DNA of 64,000 bases from Neurospora tetraspora (lineage: Eukaryota; Ascomycota; Sordariomycetes; Sordariales; Sordariaceae), in contig NW_026944387.1 of NCBI RefSeq assembly GCF_033439725.1, forward strand, positions 3,286,001 to 3,350,000, given 5' to 3'. The notes below the pieces were generated by a model that saw only the letters and a program-made list of their open reading frames with translations, did no database searches and was not told where the DNA came from. A program made the translations under genes and the position numbers. Position 1 is the stretch's first letter; each line of letters starts with the position of its first letter. Below are positions 31,421-44,001 of this stretch, one piece after another.

Positions 31421-31560
31421 CTTGACCCCTAGCGAAGTAGTTTGCATCATGATGCATGTATTGATAGCGAAGGAATTAGGAAATGATGTGGGAAGAGTAT
31501 GAAGACTACCCTTGCCTCTAGCGGCGTAGTTTGCAACACGATACGTGCGTTGGTAGCAGC
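31421..31560. repeat. Diverged tandem direct repeat of about 50 bp
   Basis: The segment 31421-31470 recurs at 31511-31560, sharing CTTG, CTAGCG, GTAGTTTGCA, GAT and TAGC in the same order. Most differences are transitions, with the first copy the more T- and A-rich. That would fit old RIP-like mutation of one copy. Confidence 0.55.
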
Positions 31561-31849
31561 ACTTCTTCGACACTGGTATCTGAGTCTTCATCAGATAGAG
31601 TTGGTTGGGAGGCGCTGGTCCTCCTCCACGTTGTGTTTGATAGCAAATAGGAAAGAAAGTGTTGCTGCCGATTTCTATCGGTACTGACGATCTTTCTCAG
31701 TCGTTGGGCTTTTGTTCGCAAGATCGGAGACAATCAAAAAGATATTTACCAAGCAAACAAGTCGCAAAAAAAAAGCCTATTTGAACACTGGTCAACAGAA
31801 GCAACTCCAAGTGCACAAAAAAGATAAAAAAAAACGAAAAATACAAAAA

Positions 31850-31976
31850 GCTCAGCGACCTCGAGCAGGGTCGAACCCGTCCGCTCTAAACACGCCTACG
31901 AAAACTGTACCACCGTTACCACGCAACGAGCAATGTTTATCTGGCCCCGCCACATACCGCTAGACCACGAGGGAAC
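31850..31976 (-). ncRNA. Possible tRNA-like Pol III transcription unit
   Basis: On the minus strand an A-box-like TGGTCTAGCGGT is followed about 70 nt later by a B-box-like GGTTCGACCC. A TTTTT terminator comes soon after, then longer T-runs. This is the layout of a Pol III gene. The ends partly pair (CCTCG with CGAGG), but I cannot build a good cloverleaf: the T stem and anticodon stem have mismatches. It may be a decayed tRNA, a tRNA with an intron, or another small RNA. No anticodon is claimed. Confidence 0.3.
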
Positions 31977-34154
31977 CTTTACTGCGAGGGATCTTGGAGT
32001 TACTGACGGGCGCTGAAGCGGGACCTTATAAGGCCCAAGTGGAAGGTGCCTGGGCACTTGGGCAGGCTGCCGCCGTCCTTGAGGCTTCCCCAATCTACGC
32101 GTTGTTTCCGAAAGGTGGAAATGCTGTCTTGGAGGGATACTCGACAACTCATAAATGATCTCTGACTTGATCAATTTGTCGCTACGGGCGGGCTTCTTCA
32201 GCTTTTGAAGAGAGACTCGATCGAGCAAGGTGAATACCGTGTAGTTAGTTGGTTTACCTCGACAGAACTTACGTGTCACTTGTTGAAGCTTCCGTGCTTC
32301 GTGAATTCTAGGTAACACCTGCGTAGCGTAGTGTACTAGAACGGCTGGCTGTGCTCGAAAATACCCGAGCTATATATATGTATATTGTATGTATGTACCC
32401 GAGTAATGGAAATCATGCCATGCCTTTGGAATTTACAGACTGCCTGCCCCTGAATAAGGTAACTTCAAAGTGACATACACAGTACAGTATTCACCGACCA
32501 ACCAACCATCCTCAAAGTTACTATCTTGTTCAGCTCTTCGGACACCTGAGTGAAGGCCATCTGGATGGAGCAAGGACGGGACAAGCAAGGTAGTCGACAC
32601 ACATTTGAAGATGATATTGTGTTTTCGTGGGGTGGCAAATAAACAACAAGTACTACCCTGAAATGGGGGTGAACGAACATGGTTAATTATGAGTAGTAAC
32701 CATAAGGTAGGTTTAGTTATGTCGAAAATATTTTCTTCAAACGTGAATTGGCAATGTGCTGCGCATAGTCAGTCTCTTTACGATGCTACAAAGAGTGAGT
32801 ACTCGAATTTGTCGACGTGTGGCACGTTGACAAGTGCGTCCAGTATCAATCACAGGCTGAATCCACTAATCACAGGACGGAAAGAAAAGAAAGACCTGGT
32901 AGGTTCAAACTGAATTGGTAACATAGAAAACGAAGCAAATCTATCGGTATATATATGCAGAAACTGAACAGTCCAAAAAAAAAAAAAAAGTAACAGATCT
33001 GGCCGGCCGCCTTGCTGATGACAACAGACAAGAACAAGTGGTGAAGAAACGAAGTCGTGGAAAAAGAAAGAAATGAAAGGACAACAACATCAACAACAAC
33101 AACAACCCTAAGGGTATCAACGACATCTCTGCGCTTCATATGGCCCTCCTCCATGCTCCATCACATCGACTTCTTCGCAGCCCACTCATCGGCTTCTCCC
33201 ACCCTCATGCCGATCCCATGTCCTCCTACCCATAGTCAATGTTGACTAAAAGCTCGTTCGTTACAGTCGTTAATAGAAAAGAAAACGTGAAAAGGAAAAT
33301 AAAAGCCAAGAAGGTTCCTAGCCATCACATCATGACCACTCATGCACAACCACCACCAACTGATCAGATCAGCAGCCTCTTCGTCCGTGGAATTCCCGTC
33401 CACCGAGCGGACCCCTCCTTCGTGTCACCTTCATCTTCCGAGCGAGTGATGGGTTAGGCGAGGTTGGTGTTAGTAGTCGAGGATTCGTGTAACCACCCCT
33501 TCTTCCTTCTCCGAGTCCGTCTTAGCCGAGAGAGAGAGAGAAAGAGGGCTGTAAAGGAAGTGACGGGGCAAGGAAAGTTAACTGATGACTGATAAGTTGC
33601 GGACGGCGGCGGGCGGCGGGACGGTCAAGTTTCTGTTCTTTTTCTTGTTGCTGTTCTGCTGTTGTCCGTTGTCTTAGAGTGGTAGGTAGTAGTTGTGTTG
33701 TGTTGTATGCAAGACCCGCCCAGCGCCCACACCCACCCCATCCGCACCACTCAGCCTTAGCACGACATCGCACCCGTTTTGGAGAAATGCCATCGCGTGC
33801 TTTCGCACGCCATGGGGTTGCTTATTCCCGTGACACGCGCGCCTGCGTTTGGGGTTCAGCAACGCCTGCAAACTTGATGCATTTGGTGAGTGCATATCCG
33901 CGGCTTTTGGGGGGTCTAACAAAAGGTACATTGGCCCTGAAGAATGGGAATTTGAACCCAGTCCAGCCAAAATCGTCTTTCTGATCGGTTTGTTGATTTT
34001 GCACAAATCTCCCGGATTTACTTCGTTTGCAGTCGAATGCGAAACTGAAAATGGCTCGTTCCTTCGTTTGTCGTCAGAAAATCCTCCGATGTTGTACCCA
34101 ATCTCCACCCTCTGCTAAACCACAACAGACACCTTCATGCTAGTCCACCACAAC

Positions 34155-36760
34155 TCAGTCCGCCAGCCCAGCCATTCCCGCCGTCGCCGAAAAGTTCCCA
34201 TAAACGCCCTCATCGCTGCTTTCGCTACCCATACTCCTCGGGCTCTGCACACCACTCGCATCGCCACTGGCCGGCTGCTGAAACCTCCTATCCGGTCCTC
34301 CTCGAACATAACTCTCGTTAAACCCACTCATACTGCTCACGCGCCCGAACCCAGAAGATCCGGGGCTACCGACACCATATCCGCCTCTCTGTACCGACCC
34401 AGTACCCGTCCCAAGAGCGAGCAAGCTCTGGCTTCTCATCACTTCGGCATTGACGCCCGCCCCCACGTTGACCGCACTTCCGCTCCTACTGAGCAGCGGC
34501 TTCTCTGGCAACTGCTTTAATAATCCGGTCGAAATATCCAACATGCCCATAGCAAACTCCGTCAGGCCCTTGTGGCCCTCACCGGGCTTTGAGCTGACAC
34601 TGAGTGTCCAGCGATACTCGCCCAACCGACGCCTGTACCAGTCCGCCTCCTCTCTGCCTGGAGAGGTGGCCCACAGGAGCGATCCAAACGTGCCGATCAA
34701 CGCAAAGTTGGTTTTGGAGGCAAAGTACCAGAAGGCGCGCAGGTGGGAAGGCGTCAGACGGTTCACGAAGTCCATGGCGGAGATGAGACGCGCTTTAGCA
34801 GCACTTCGGCAGATGTGCTGGATATAGGGGTCAATGTTACTGGCGGTTGAGCCAGGGGTACTGCTCGTTGTGCTGTTGACGCTGGCGCTGAGTGAGGCAA
34901 TGGTGGAGCCGGAAGATGAAGAGGAGGAAGCGTCGATCGAACGGATGATGCGACGGTGGAGAGTGATCTCCATGGCGAAGTAGGCGAGGTGGAGATACCC
35001 GATGCTGGAGAGGCGGTTGTTGTTGTTCTGCAACATGGTGGCGCTTTGAAAGGTCGAATCCATGCGAACCGAGGCAGGCAGACCGCTATACCATTCCTTG
35101 AGCTTCAGTTGGATGGGTTTGGCTAGCGAGAGCACAAGTTGCGTGCCTTGAGCGCCGGCATGGGCAACGGCCTGCGTCGCTTGGAGGGTATAGAACGTCT
35201 CGAGGATTTCGGCGAGAATCTGTGAGAGCTGAACCATTTGGCAAAACAGGGTGCGCCCACGCTCCGTCTCAATCCGCTCCTCCGCATCGCTCTCTTCCCA
35301 CTCAATGTCGGGGAAATCATGAGACGTTAAAACGGGCACCGCCCAGTTGGACGAAAAGATGTGGGAAGGACGCCCGTGGACTAGCGCGCCCCATTTATCT
35401 TGCATATACAGCGCCCAGGCGAGACGTTTTCTCAGTCCTCGCTCCCAGGGCGGGATCTTCCATGACGAGCAGTCAAGGTGCAAGCCAAGCTCTTGCCCGA
35501 TAGCAACAAGCTGTGCCGTGGGCGCCCACTGATCACCCTCGGGACGCTGCGAAAGCAACAGACCGGCTTGAATAGTCGACAACTTGGGTCGATACATGGC
35601 ATCCGCGAGAGTAACGCGTACCAGTCTCTCTAGTTCCCGAACATTGGGCCGCGGCAGTGACGCTAGTTCCTCCGAATGGTCCCACCAGTTGATGGCCAGG
35701 ATGTATATGGCAGCAAGGAGTGGCGGCGAAAATTCTCGATGTGATCGGTCGTACTTTTCATAGAAGACCGATTTTTGGATGATGGGAAAGCCGGGGTGTA
35801 CTATGCGGAAGTACAGGTCGATCAGTTTTCGGCCATGAGGGGCGACGATACTTTCGATTTCGTCGACATCTTCGGTAATGTGCGCGTGTCCAGGAGTGAG
35901 AGAATCCGGGAGCATGAGGAAGGTATCATCGTCGCTGACCTTCCTTAGAGTCCCTCGGGCGAGGAGACTCTCGTCATGTGGGTCAAAAGGGGAGAGGTTG
36001 ATGAGTGAGGGCTCAAAGTCGGTCGTCGGCCCTATGTACTGACTATACCTGTCTGATTGAAGACCAAGGGTACGTTTTAGCAAGGTTGGACCGCCAAAGT
36101 TAGCCATCTCCTCGATTAGGGAACTGCCGGTAGCAACGGTGCTCGACAAGCTTGGTGGGTTCTGTCTTCGTTTCCGATAATCAGACCGTCCTGGGGAACT
36201 GCTAACAACCAATCAGATATCAGAACACGCACATGAACAATTGCATAAAGTTGAGATGGGGGTTTGAGAGATTGGCTGGGGAAACTCGAAGTGAGCGGAA
36301 GATGGTGGGAAGGAAGTAAGAAGATGAGACGAAGCAGATTCGTGGGGTTGGTTCCCGCCGTCCATGGATGCCATGTGTGATGAGGTAGGGTAGGTGTGCA
36401 GGTAGGTAATTATTCTCACCTTCTTTTACTACCACTTTCCTCCGCATCACCGTTCAACTTGCGTTTTCGTGGCGGAGGGCTCTCGCCCAACGAACATTCT
36501 GCACCATTCATCTGGCAAGCAACACAGCTCTCTTCGTCATCACTCATGACGCACTCAAGCCTACGGCGTAGACAAGCTTCACAGGGAGTTGTTGTTTGTC
36601 CGCTTAGAGAGTCTGTGTCCGGTGTGTTGATGCCGCTTCGGAAACCAGAGAAGGAGTCGCTGTAGTTGATGCTCCCTTGTCGACTGGGAGGAAAGCGTGG
36701 GGGAGGCTTGGGCGCAATGGCAATGGGAGCCGTCCTTGGGACGGCACTGGGGACGGACAT
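34155..36760 (-). CDS. DAL81/TamA-like Zn2Cys6 transcription factor
   Basis: Two exons (36760-36420 and 36198-34155) give 794 residues. The zinc cluster is at residues 60-89, with Cys60-x2-Cys63-x6-Cys70-x8-Cys79-x2-Cys82-x6-Cys89. It is followed by the basic PPPRKRKLNG. The second exon carries YIGPTTDFEP, then the fungal-specific middle domain: LIDLYFRIVHPGFPIIQK, LLAAIYILAINWWDH, LSTIQAGLLLSQRPEGD and RKRLAWALYMQDKWGAL. These phrases resemble the DAL81/TamA family, co-activators of nitrogen-catabolic genes such as those for GABA and urea use. The family call is from memory of these motifs. The C-terminus is Ser/Gly-rich with short charged stretches. The acceptor is a TAGCAG tandem, giving isoforms that differ by one Ser. 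The 221-nt intron separates the DNA-binding module from the rest. Confidence 0.88.
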
Positions 36761-39700
36761 GATGACGATTAAGGGGTTGGCAAGACGATCGATCGCGGCC
36801 GGATTTACCCTGGATGTTGTCCGAGATGAAGTCCTCTCCCGAGTATTGGACGAGAAAGAGGTATGGGGCCTGTAAGTTGGACAAAGCTACTTTCCTATCC
36901 AGAATCTGCTCTGCGACCAGGCTAGGAGCAGTGCCGCAGTTGACCGGGGGACTGATGCCGTGACCAAGTATGTCTGAGGTTGTATGCGGGTAACGCTGCC
37001 ACCCCCAACCAAGAAGAGGCAAGAGGAGGATATGGACAAGTCCAAGTATTTGATACAGCTTACTGATCAGCCCCACGGGGAGGCGGGTGAGGTAGTGGCG
37101 TGCGCCCCCGTGTGGAACCAAAACAGATTGGTGTCTTGGATACTCTGGGGACGAGGAGGCGACAGGGTCCACGGTCAAGGACGTTAGCTTTCCCCGGATT
37201 GAGCCCTGACAGGAGGACCCGCGAGCAACGCTGCAGGTGGATGGGCTGGCCTGGATGGATCGAAAGAAGGGTTATGTTTGGGGGTCCTTCTCGCCTTGTC
37301 TCCGAGGGTTGATAAGCAAGAGCAAGCCGCAGATAAGGTTGACGCTCGTTGACGGTACAACTGCGGACAGATTTGAGGCTCGGGAGGTTGAATCCCTACC
37401 ACAAGTTCCTAGGATATCCGATGGATTGAAGCCCACACCTGGTCGTCGACTGCCTGGACACTGTCCGTCTGTTTGTTCACCTGCCTATGCGGTAACACAA
37501 CAGCGGCCCCGTGTGTTTTGCACGGCTGGCAGCAGCAGGAGAAAGGGGATCAGAGAGGAAGGAGAAGCAGCCTTAACGTTCTCTTGACACCGGCACGTAT
37601 CTCCTTAGCAGATTGAGTGACTTTACGCGACAACGAAGGGTGAAAGGAAGCTGGTGTCGAGGAGAAAGCCAGAGATAAGGCAGGTAGAGAGGTAGTATGT
37701 AAGGTATCTTTGTGTGTATATGATGTGTATGTATTGAAGGTAAAAAGAGCACGATCTTGATCGGCCGAGGTGGCCTCCCTGCCACGGAAAGAGGAAGCGT
37801 GTAAGCGGTAGCGTATGCGGGTGATTTGATAGGTCGCGCTCCGGATTGGGTAGGAAGGCGTGTAAGGGTACCTAGCCACCGTAGGGTTGTAGGATAGCAA
37901 TCTGGCTACCTATGATGGATGCGTATTGGTGAATGGACTTATAATGTCGGCCGGGGGGTTGTTTAACTCGGAATGTCCTATGTGATGATTGAGACCAGGA
38001 TAAGATAAGCTAGGCTTATCTGCGTCATTTGTGAAGATGACAATGAAGGCACTGAACCGGGGTTTCGGCTCGAGCTTTCGAGGTGTGGGAGTGGTTAGTT
38101 TATCCTTCTTGTTTCTGTCTTTGTTCCGTGAAACATGGAGGTGGTGTCTGGGGGGAGGGACGATAAGGGAGACTAATAGATGTATAAGACAAGATGGTCG
38201 ATAATCAGAACCAGCAGGATTCCGAACAGGACATCAACTGCACTCGGGACAGATTATAGACTGGCGCGTGCCTCCTTGTGAGAAAGAGCAATGCCGTGTC
38301 GAGCAGAAGATCTTGATGTGGGTGAAGAATTTGAGAAACACCAGCTGCGGCACTCATCAACCAACTTTGGTTACCTTGGCGCTAGATTGGCGTGTGTAAA
38401 TGGCAGTTCCATGTTGTCCACCGCAACAGGACCCTCGAGACCGATAAGGAAGTACGTGGCTGCAGGGACGACAATTGCTTGCATTTGGTGACTGATTTCC
38501 CATGATATGCCGTTCCCACCTAACTTGGGAGGTCCAGTCCGGGACTAATATGGGGTTATCTCGGAGCGGACAACGATAATGACGGCGACAAAGTGCCCAT
38601 CTGTCCTGCCTGAGAATAGTGCCGTCAGGAGCATGGCGCGGTTGAGTTGCAGCTAAACGGCCGAACACCTGCGTCTGATATCAGATTGTCTGGTCTTATC
38701 ATCTTTACGATTGAAGAACAAAATTCCTAATGGGAAAAAGGCGATAACGCATTCATGATCGACTTAAAGTCCGGAGTCAGGGGTACCTGCTGAGATCGGT
38801 GTGGACACGGTGGTGGGGCAAATAGCAGTAACAGTCGAGCACTGGTTGCTATACGGGAATCTGTTTAGATGACCGGCAGCCAGAGGCCAGGAGGAAAGAG
38901 AGCCCGAGGTATCAGGTACACTTTGTTGGAGTCGCGTGCGGGCTCTGGAGACCTTGGGCTGCCGGGATCGCAAGTCATGGCACCGGTTGCCGTGGATGGA
39001 GCCCCATTACCAAATGAAAAAGGCGCGTTGCCGGAACCAGCCCTCTTTTGGGAATACATTTAACGTAATGGCCTGACGCCTGCCGAGACATGGCAGTCGA
39101 AGGCAGTCTTTCAGATGTCTGTTCGTGCCTGTTGTTTGACCTTGCCGTAGCAGCGGTGCGAGGCATAAGCTCTTTCATCGCGGAGTGTCGGTCAAGGCCA
39201 TTTCGGTGTTTTCAGAAGACTTGTGAATGGTTCAACCTGGATGACTTTGCATCGTGTGTCGCTGCCAAGCGATCAGAGCGGAAAGCACGGCACCTATCAC
39301 CGGACTGTGAAAGCGTCCACAAGCCGGCACATTCAGTGTCGCTGATTTGCTGTGCGGCCTCGGAACGATCTCCCACAAGAGGCAGCTTGGCATTGAGTCC
39401 ACAAGCCGGGAATTTATCGTGGACGACGGTCCAAAGTCTAAACCGTCTCGAAGCTGAAATTTTGAATAGCAGGCGATGGAACGTCAAAGTCCGATAAAAG
39501 GAGGAAAAGGCCCCGTTGCGGTTCAATAGATGACATCAGGCTCCGCCGGACTGGTTTGCTCTGCTGGGAATGCACAAGCTGAGGTTCCATGCCGGCGTCA
39601 AGGCGTCAGGGCGCTGTCTCCCGTCGTCTCAAGCTCACGATAGCGGATAGGGACGACCCCACAGTGGAGTTCAGCTGAAAGCCTGGAGTTCCACGTTTCT

Positions 39701-40841
39701 CGTTTTCCATTTCAAGCTTCGATCCAGGCTCCCCAGCGGTTTCCAAGTCGGGGTTGCGATCATGTGAGATGTCGTGTGATTGCACTTTTCCGGGGAACGG
39801 CAGGGCACGAGACAAGCTGCTGGTGTTGTTTGAAGACGGCCAAAAAGTGTCAACCCAAACGGTCGGCATAATGGTTGATGTCCCCCACATTTGCTTGTGT
39901 ACATTTGTCGAGAGGTTGGCGGTGCAGCATCTTGAGACAATCGCCAAGCTCGCGTGCCCAGAACCGGATCGGAGATAAACCCCCCCGTTTGGAGGGATCC
40001 ATTGACATGCGCCGCTTGCATCGATGGACGCGGGGGTATTTTTAAGAAGGCGGGGGAACTGGCAAAGGGCGTGACGGAGTGCCTAAAGTGCCTAGAGCCC
40101 TAGACGGGGTTGGGTTAATATCATATCGCGACTATCGACGGCAACGGGTGACGGACGGGAGGAAGGCTTGCACGGTACCGTCGGGTTCGTTCGGTGTCTT
40201 GGAACTCTAATAGTTTCTTAGATTTGCTAGGCGAACGGCTAAATCTGGTGGGTAACATCTTGACGTCCAGGTCTTGAGCATTGAAGCATTGAAGGTATTG
40301 CGAAGAGTACAAGGAGCGGCATGTAAGATGATTGTATGGTTCGAGATGCAAGTTGTCGGGTGGTGTGTCTTGATTGGTGGTGACTTTGCGGGTAGCTTGC
40401 GAAGGAGGTTGTTAAGGGAATGAAAAAAATGGAATGTTGCGGTTGATGTTACACAAGCAGGAAGGCGGTGGAAGCGAGAAAACTCTGAACACTTGCAGCG
40501 CACATGACACTTCATGATGCTGTTTCCACTCGGCAGTCGCGACTGAGATTCTTGAGCCTCGCCGGTTGACTTTGGACCGCCCGCTCCTTCCGCCGTTGAT
40601 GCACACTTGTCAATTCTAGATGGTGTGCGACCGTTGGATCTTTCCCATGTTGCTGGAAGACGCGGGGTAACGTCTCATGATGATGCGAGAAGCCAATCGC
40701 AGAACCGTTGGGACCGTGCTTATTGCCCAACATACGACTGGAGTTTTGCGACTCTTCACTCGTATGCTCTTTTTGGGAGTGGAGACGGTCAAATTATTCC
40801 GAGCTATCTCAGGTCTGGCATCTCGGGTCAGATACCATCCA
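36761..40841. other. Long intergenic region upstream of the DAL81-like gene
   Basis: About 4.1 kb without a supported gene. The frames seen (for example plus 39090-39497) have no domain and overlap frames on the other strand. A long regulatory region and leader would be typical for a fungal zinc-cluster gene. Confidence 0.45.
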
Positions 40842-41789
40842 TCACTTAGCCCCCTTGGGATAGTAAACCATACAAACCTCTCTATACATCACTTTCTCCC
40901 CCGTGTCCTTACCAGTGTCCTCACCAGCACTCGTTCCTGGGGCAGGTATTTCCATGTCAAACCCATCCACAGCCTCAAACCCCAGCCTCTCATACATCGG
41001 AACCGCCTCCATCGTGCTCTCCAAATACACCGGCAGCTTTTCATCCTCCTCCTGCGCATCCTCCACCAACTCAAGCAACCGTCTCGTCAGCAGAGACCCG
41101 GCTCCACGGCCTTGGTACTTGGGGTCGATGCAGACGAATGTTAGATCTGGCATGTGATTAAAAGACGAAACGCGTCAGTACTGTATAGTATACGACGTCG
41201 GTGATGTATGTTTGGTGAGGTGAGCATAGGATAGGGTAAGGGCAGACTTACGCCAACATCTTTTCTTCATAAACCCACTCCTCTCTTTAGCCTCCGATGC
41301 CAACCGAGCGTACTCCTCTAGATACTCCCTCCTGCATCCTTCAAGCTCTTTAATCTCCCCTTCTTCCAACTTCTTCTTCTTCTTCTTCTTTTCCTCATCC
41401 CCTTCCGCGGCCTTCTGCACTTCACTGTCACCACCCTTCCCTTCCCCCCCTACCACATCATCTCCCAAAGCTTTACGAGACGTCTTAGGCAAAGGGGGAT
41501 AATCCCACCTAATGAACCCGACCATCTCGCGCTCGCCTTCAAGCCTGGCCACCCATATGCCTTCATCGCGGTTTTGGGTCGATGTTTGGAGTGGACCCAT
41601 CATCTTTTGCTGAGTGTCTCTGGCAAGAAAGCATTCGAGCGCGTATTGGCTTTTGCGTGTGGGGAATTGGGCGTGGAGGAGCGGGTTGGATTGCATGGCG
41701 AGGAGGTGGATTTGGGCTATGCGGGCTGCTTCGAAGGAGGCGGAGGCGGAGGAGGGTTGGGAGATGGTGAATTTGGGTCTGGTGGACAT
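40842..41789 (-). CDS. GNAT-family N-acetyltransferase
   Basis: Two exons (41789-41252 and 41146-40842) give 280 residues. The intron (GTAAGT...GCCAG) splits a His codon. The acetyl-CoA-binding loop is QGRGAG at residues 191-196, in context FVCIDPKYQGRGAGSLLTRR. It is followed by the expected helix and the strand/loop VYLESTMEAVPMYERLGFEAV. The first half holds the N-terminal core (MSTRPKFTISQ, WVARLEGEREMVGFIRWDYPP). Between core motifs lies a charged insert with a run of seven lysines. The substrate cannot be told. An in-frame ATG at 41999 would add 70 residues, but these are hydrophobic, then Pro/Thr-rich and unlike the family, so 41789 is preferred. The UPC2-like gene ends 213 bp upstream on the same strand. 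Confidence 0.88.
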
Positions 41790-42002
41790 TGTGATGGTGG
41801 TGGTGGTCCTGGTAGACGAGCCAATGGTGGTTGGTGGGTTGGGTGGGAGTGTTGCGCTTGTGGTGATAGGTCGTGGTGCGGTGAGATGATGTTTGCTGAA
41901 AAAGTTGTTGATGAGAGAAAGGACAAAACAAAACAGAACTGAACACGAAGTAAGACGAGACACGAGATCATGTGACGCAGTTAGTATGCAAACCTCCATT
42001 CA

Positions 42003-43415
42003 TCATAACTGCTGGTACTGCTGCCGTTGCTGTTCCTGACTGCCTATCCCAAACTCACCACTCCCCGCCCTCGCCTCCATTTCATCCGCCTCTCTCAACA
42101 GCCTACACGGCGTCTCTATCCACTCCTCCCACTCCGGCCCCAAATACGCCATATACCTCGCCAAACTCTCCAGCAGAAACCTCCCCGAGTCGCCCGATAT
42201 CCACACCTTCCGACACAAGTGCAGACAAACAAAGTAATACGCCAAAACCGCCAATACCTCCGGCTTCCCTTCCTCCAACATGCCCATGACCGGCTTCGTC
42301 AACATGGTGCCCCACGCCAACAACATCTGTACCTGCCTAGCCGGACTGGGCATGGCATCAAAGATGACCTGCAAATGCTGCACCGCCTGTCTCAGCCCTT
42401 TCATCACCTCCCCCTCCTCCTCATCATCTATTCGGGAAAACCTCTCCCCCAGCCGGCGCAGGATATCATCGCACTCCGGCCCCGAGCCGCGCGTGTCGTA
42501 CAGGCGGATGCCCATCTCGATAATCGGCTTCAGCTCGCTCTGCTTCATCTCCTCCATATGACCCTCCATGACCCCGTAGATACCGCGGTGCAGGTGCAGG
42601 TAACCGACAAAACGGGTCAGCGTAGCCGGGAACTCGGCGTCTCTGTAGGACAGCGTATCGCAGAGGGCGTGAAACCCCAGAACCGAAGAAAACAAGAAAA
42701 GAGGGACGCGGTTCTCGATGCACGCGTCAAAGTGCGCCATGTCGATGCTGTTGAACAGCGTCAGGGCGTGCGTCTGCAGCTGGATGGCGTGGTGGTGGTA
42801 AAAGGCCTCGCGGTGCGGGCGCAGGACCGAGAGGTGGCGGGCGGACAGGGCCAGGATCTGGTACATCAGGTAAGGCTCGCGGAGGGCGTGGTGCATGGTG
42901 AGCGAGCGGACGGTGTCGCCGACGGGAGGGAAGGTGAGGAAGATGTCGGTGGTGTAGTGGTACAGGAGCTCCATGTGCACCATGTTGACGTTGGGCGATT
43001 GTGGTTCCGAGTCTTGGTTGGGCGCTGGGAAGGGAGTGACGTCCGGCATGAACGGGCCGGGTTCGGGGCCGGGAACAGGGATGGGAGTGGTGGCGGTGGA
43101 ACCACCGTAGCCGGAGAAAGAGGCTACGGAAGCAGAGGCGGAGGAGGGTGGAGTTGCGGCGACCGAGAGGGAATCGGCCGGGGACCTTGAAAGGTCATCG
43201 CTGCCGGTGCTGATGCCGGGTAGAATGGGGTAGGAACATTCTCTCTCAACGGTCTGGCAGTTGATGCATCGCGGTCGTGTTTCGTCGCACTGTCAAGAGT
43301 GTTAACCACTGTGTGATTGATCTTGAGTTTGTAAGCGGGGGCTACTTACCTTGATGTGCCGTCTCTTGCATTCGAGACATCCCTTTCGGGATTTTCGATG
43401 ACTTCTCCGCATCAT
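42003..43415 (-). CDS. UPC2-like Zn2Cys6 transcription factor
   Basis: Two exons (43415-43350 and 43289-42003) give 450 residues. The intron cuts inside the zinc cluster, just before its third Cys. The joined motif is Cys13-x2-Cys16-x6-Cys23-x6-Cys30-x2-Cys33-x6-Cys40, beginning HRKSRKGCLECKRRHIKCDE, a textbook binuclear cluster. A Ser/Pro-rich linker follows, then MELLYHYTTDIFLTFP and YQILALSARHLSVLRP. These are typical of the family that includes Upc2/Ecm22 sterol regulators and many secondary-metabolite factors. The tail is Gln-rich. The UPC2 resemblance is one of domain style; the sterol role is inferred and uncertain, although an ergosterol gene (Erg27) lies 2.3 kb away. Two ATGs in tandem open the frame. 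A 387-residue antisense frame over it is a codon-bias shadow. Confidence 0.9.
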
Positions 43416-44001
43416 GGGTTGAGTGAGGGATGGGTAGTGTAAGTGAAGTTACTAAAATGGTAGGCTGCTGGGCGGAAAGGGGTTCCGCGTATAAGTCCCC
43501 TGTACAGAATATTGCCGAGACGTCAAGTTCCCTGTCAGTGAGATGGATGTCATGCAGCCTTGACAAGTCAGATCCGGGTGGCAAACCGCGAATGACATGC
43601 ACAAAACCGTTGAACTTTATCGTTGTCTCAAGTCGGGAGGACTCCAATGCTCAATATCTGGCATTTGTTAGACGAGTTTCAGATCGTCTGGGGGACGCGT
43701 ACTGATGATCACTTTGATTGCGCGTCAAGATGGGCGCAGCTGTTGGAGCGCCCTGGGACCGTGAGCAGCCACACCGTGACTTATTAACTGTAGGCTTAGT
43801 AGCGAAGTGAGCCTCCACCGCTGAAAATCCAAGGACATTGAATTTCTCCGCCAAGCCCTGCCCTCGGTGCCCGGAATGGTACCGAACCCGAGGCCGGCCC
43901 GTTCCGAGCCAAAAGCTCAGCCCCGATCCCGAGTAAGAATACGAGGCCTTCATCTCCGTGTTTCTATAAATTGTATGAAGCACCCACGCGTTCCTGGTGT
44001 G
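43416..44001. other. Intergenic, UPC2-like gene promoter region
   Basis: 586 bp between two minus-strand genes. No domain-bearing frame or RNA gene is seen. It probably carries the promoter of the UPC2-like gene and the 3' end of the OB-fold-like gene. Confidence 0.5.

Larger units (their letters stand above)
31309..34154. other. Intergenic, with a diverged repeat and a tRNA-like unit
   Basis: About 2.8 kb between convergent genes. It contains the direct repeat at 31421-31560 and the tRNA-like Pol III unit near 31850-31976. A TA-repeat-like patch lies near 32370, an A-run near 32975 and a short AG microsatellite at 33529-33541. No protein gene is supported. Confidence 0.45.

Noticed and set aside
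42027-43190. 387-residue antisense frame over the UPC2-like gene
   Set aside because: Shadow of G/C-ending codons; it spans the real gene and has no domain.
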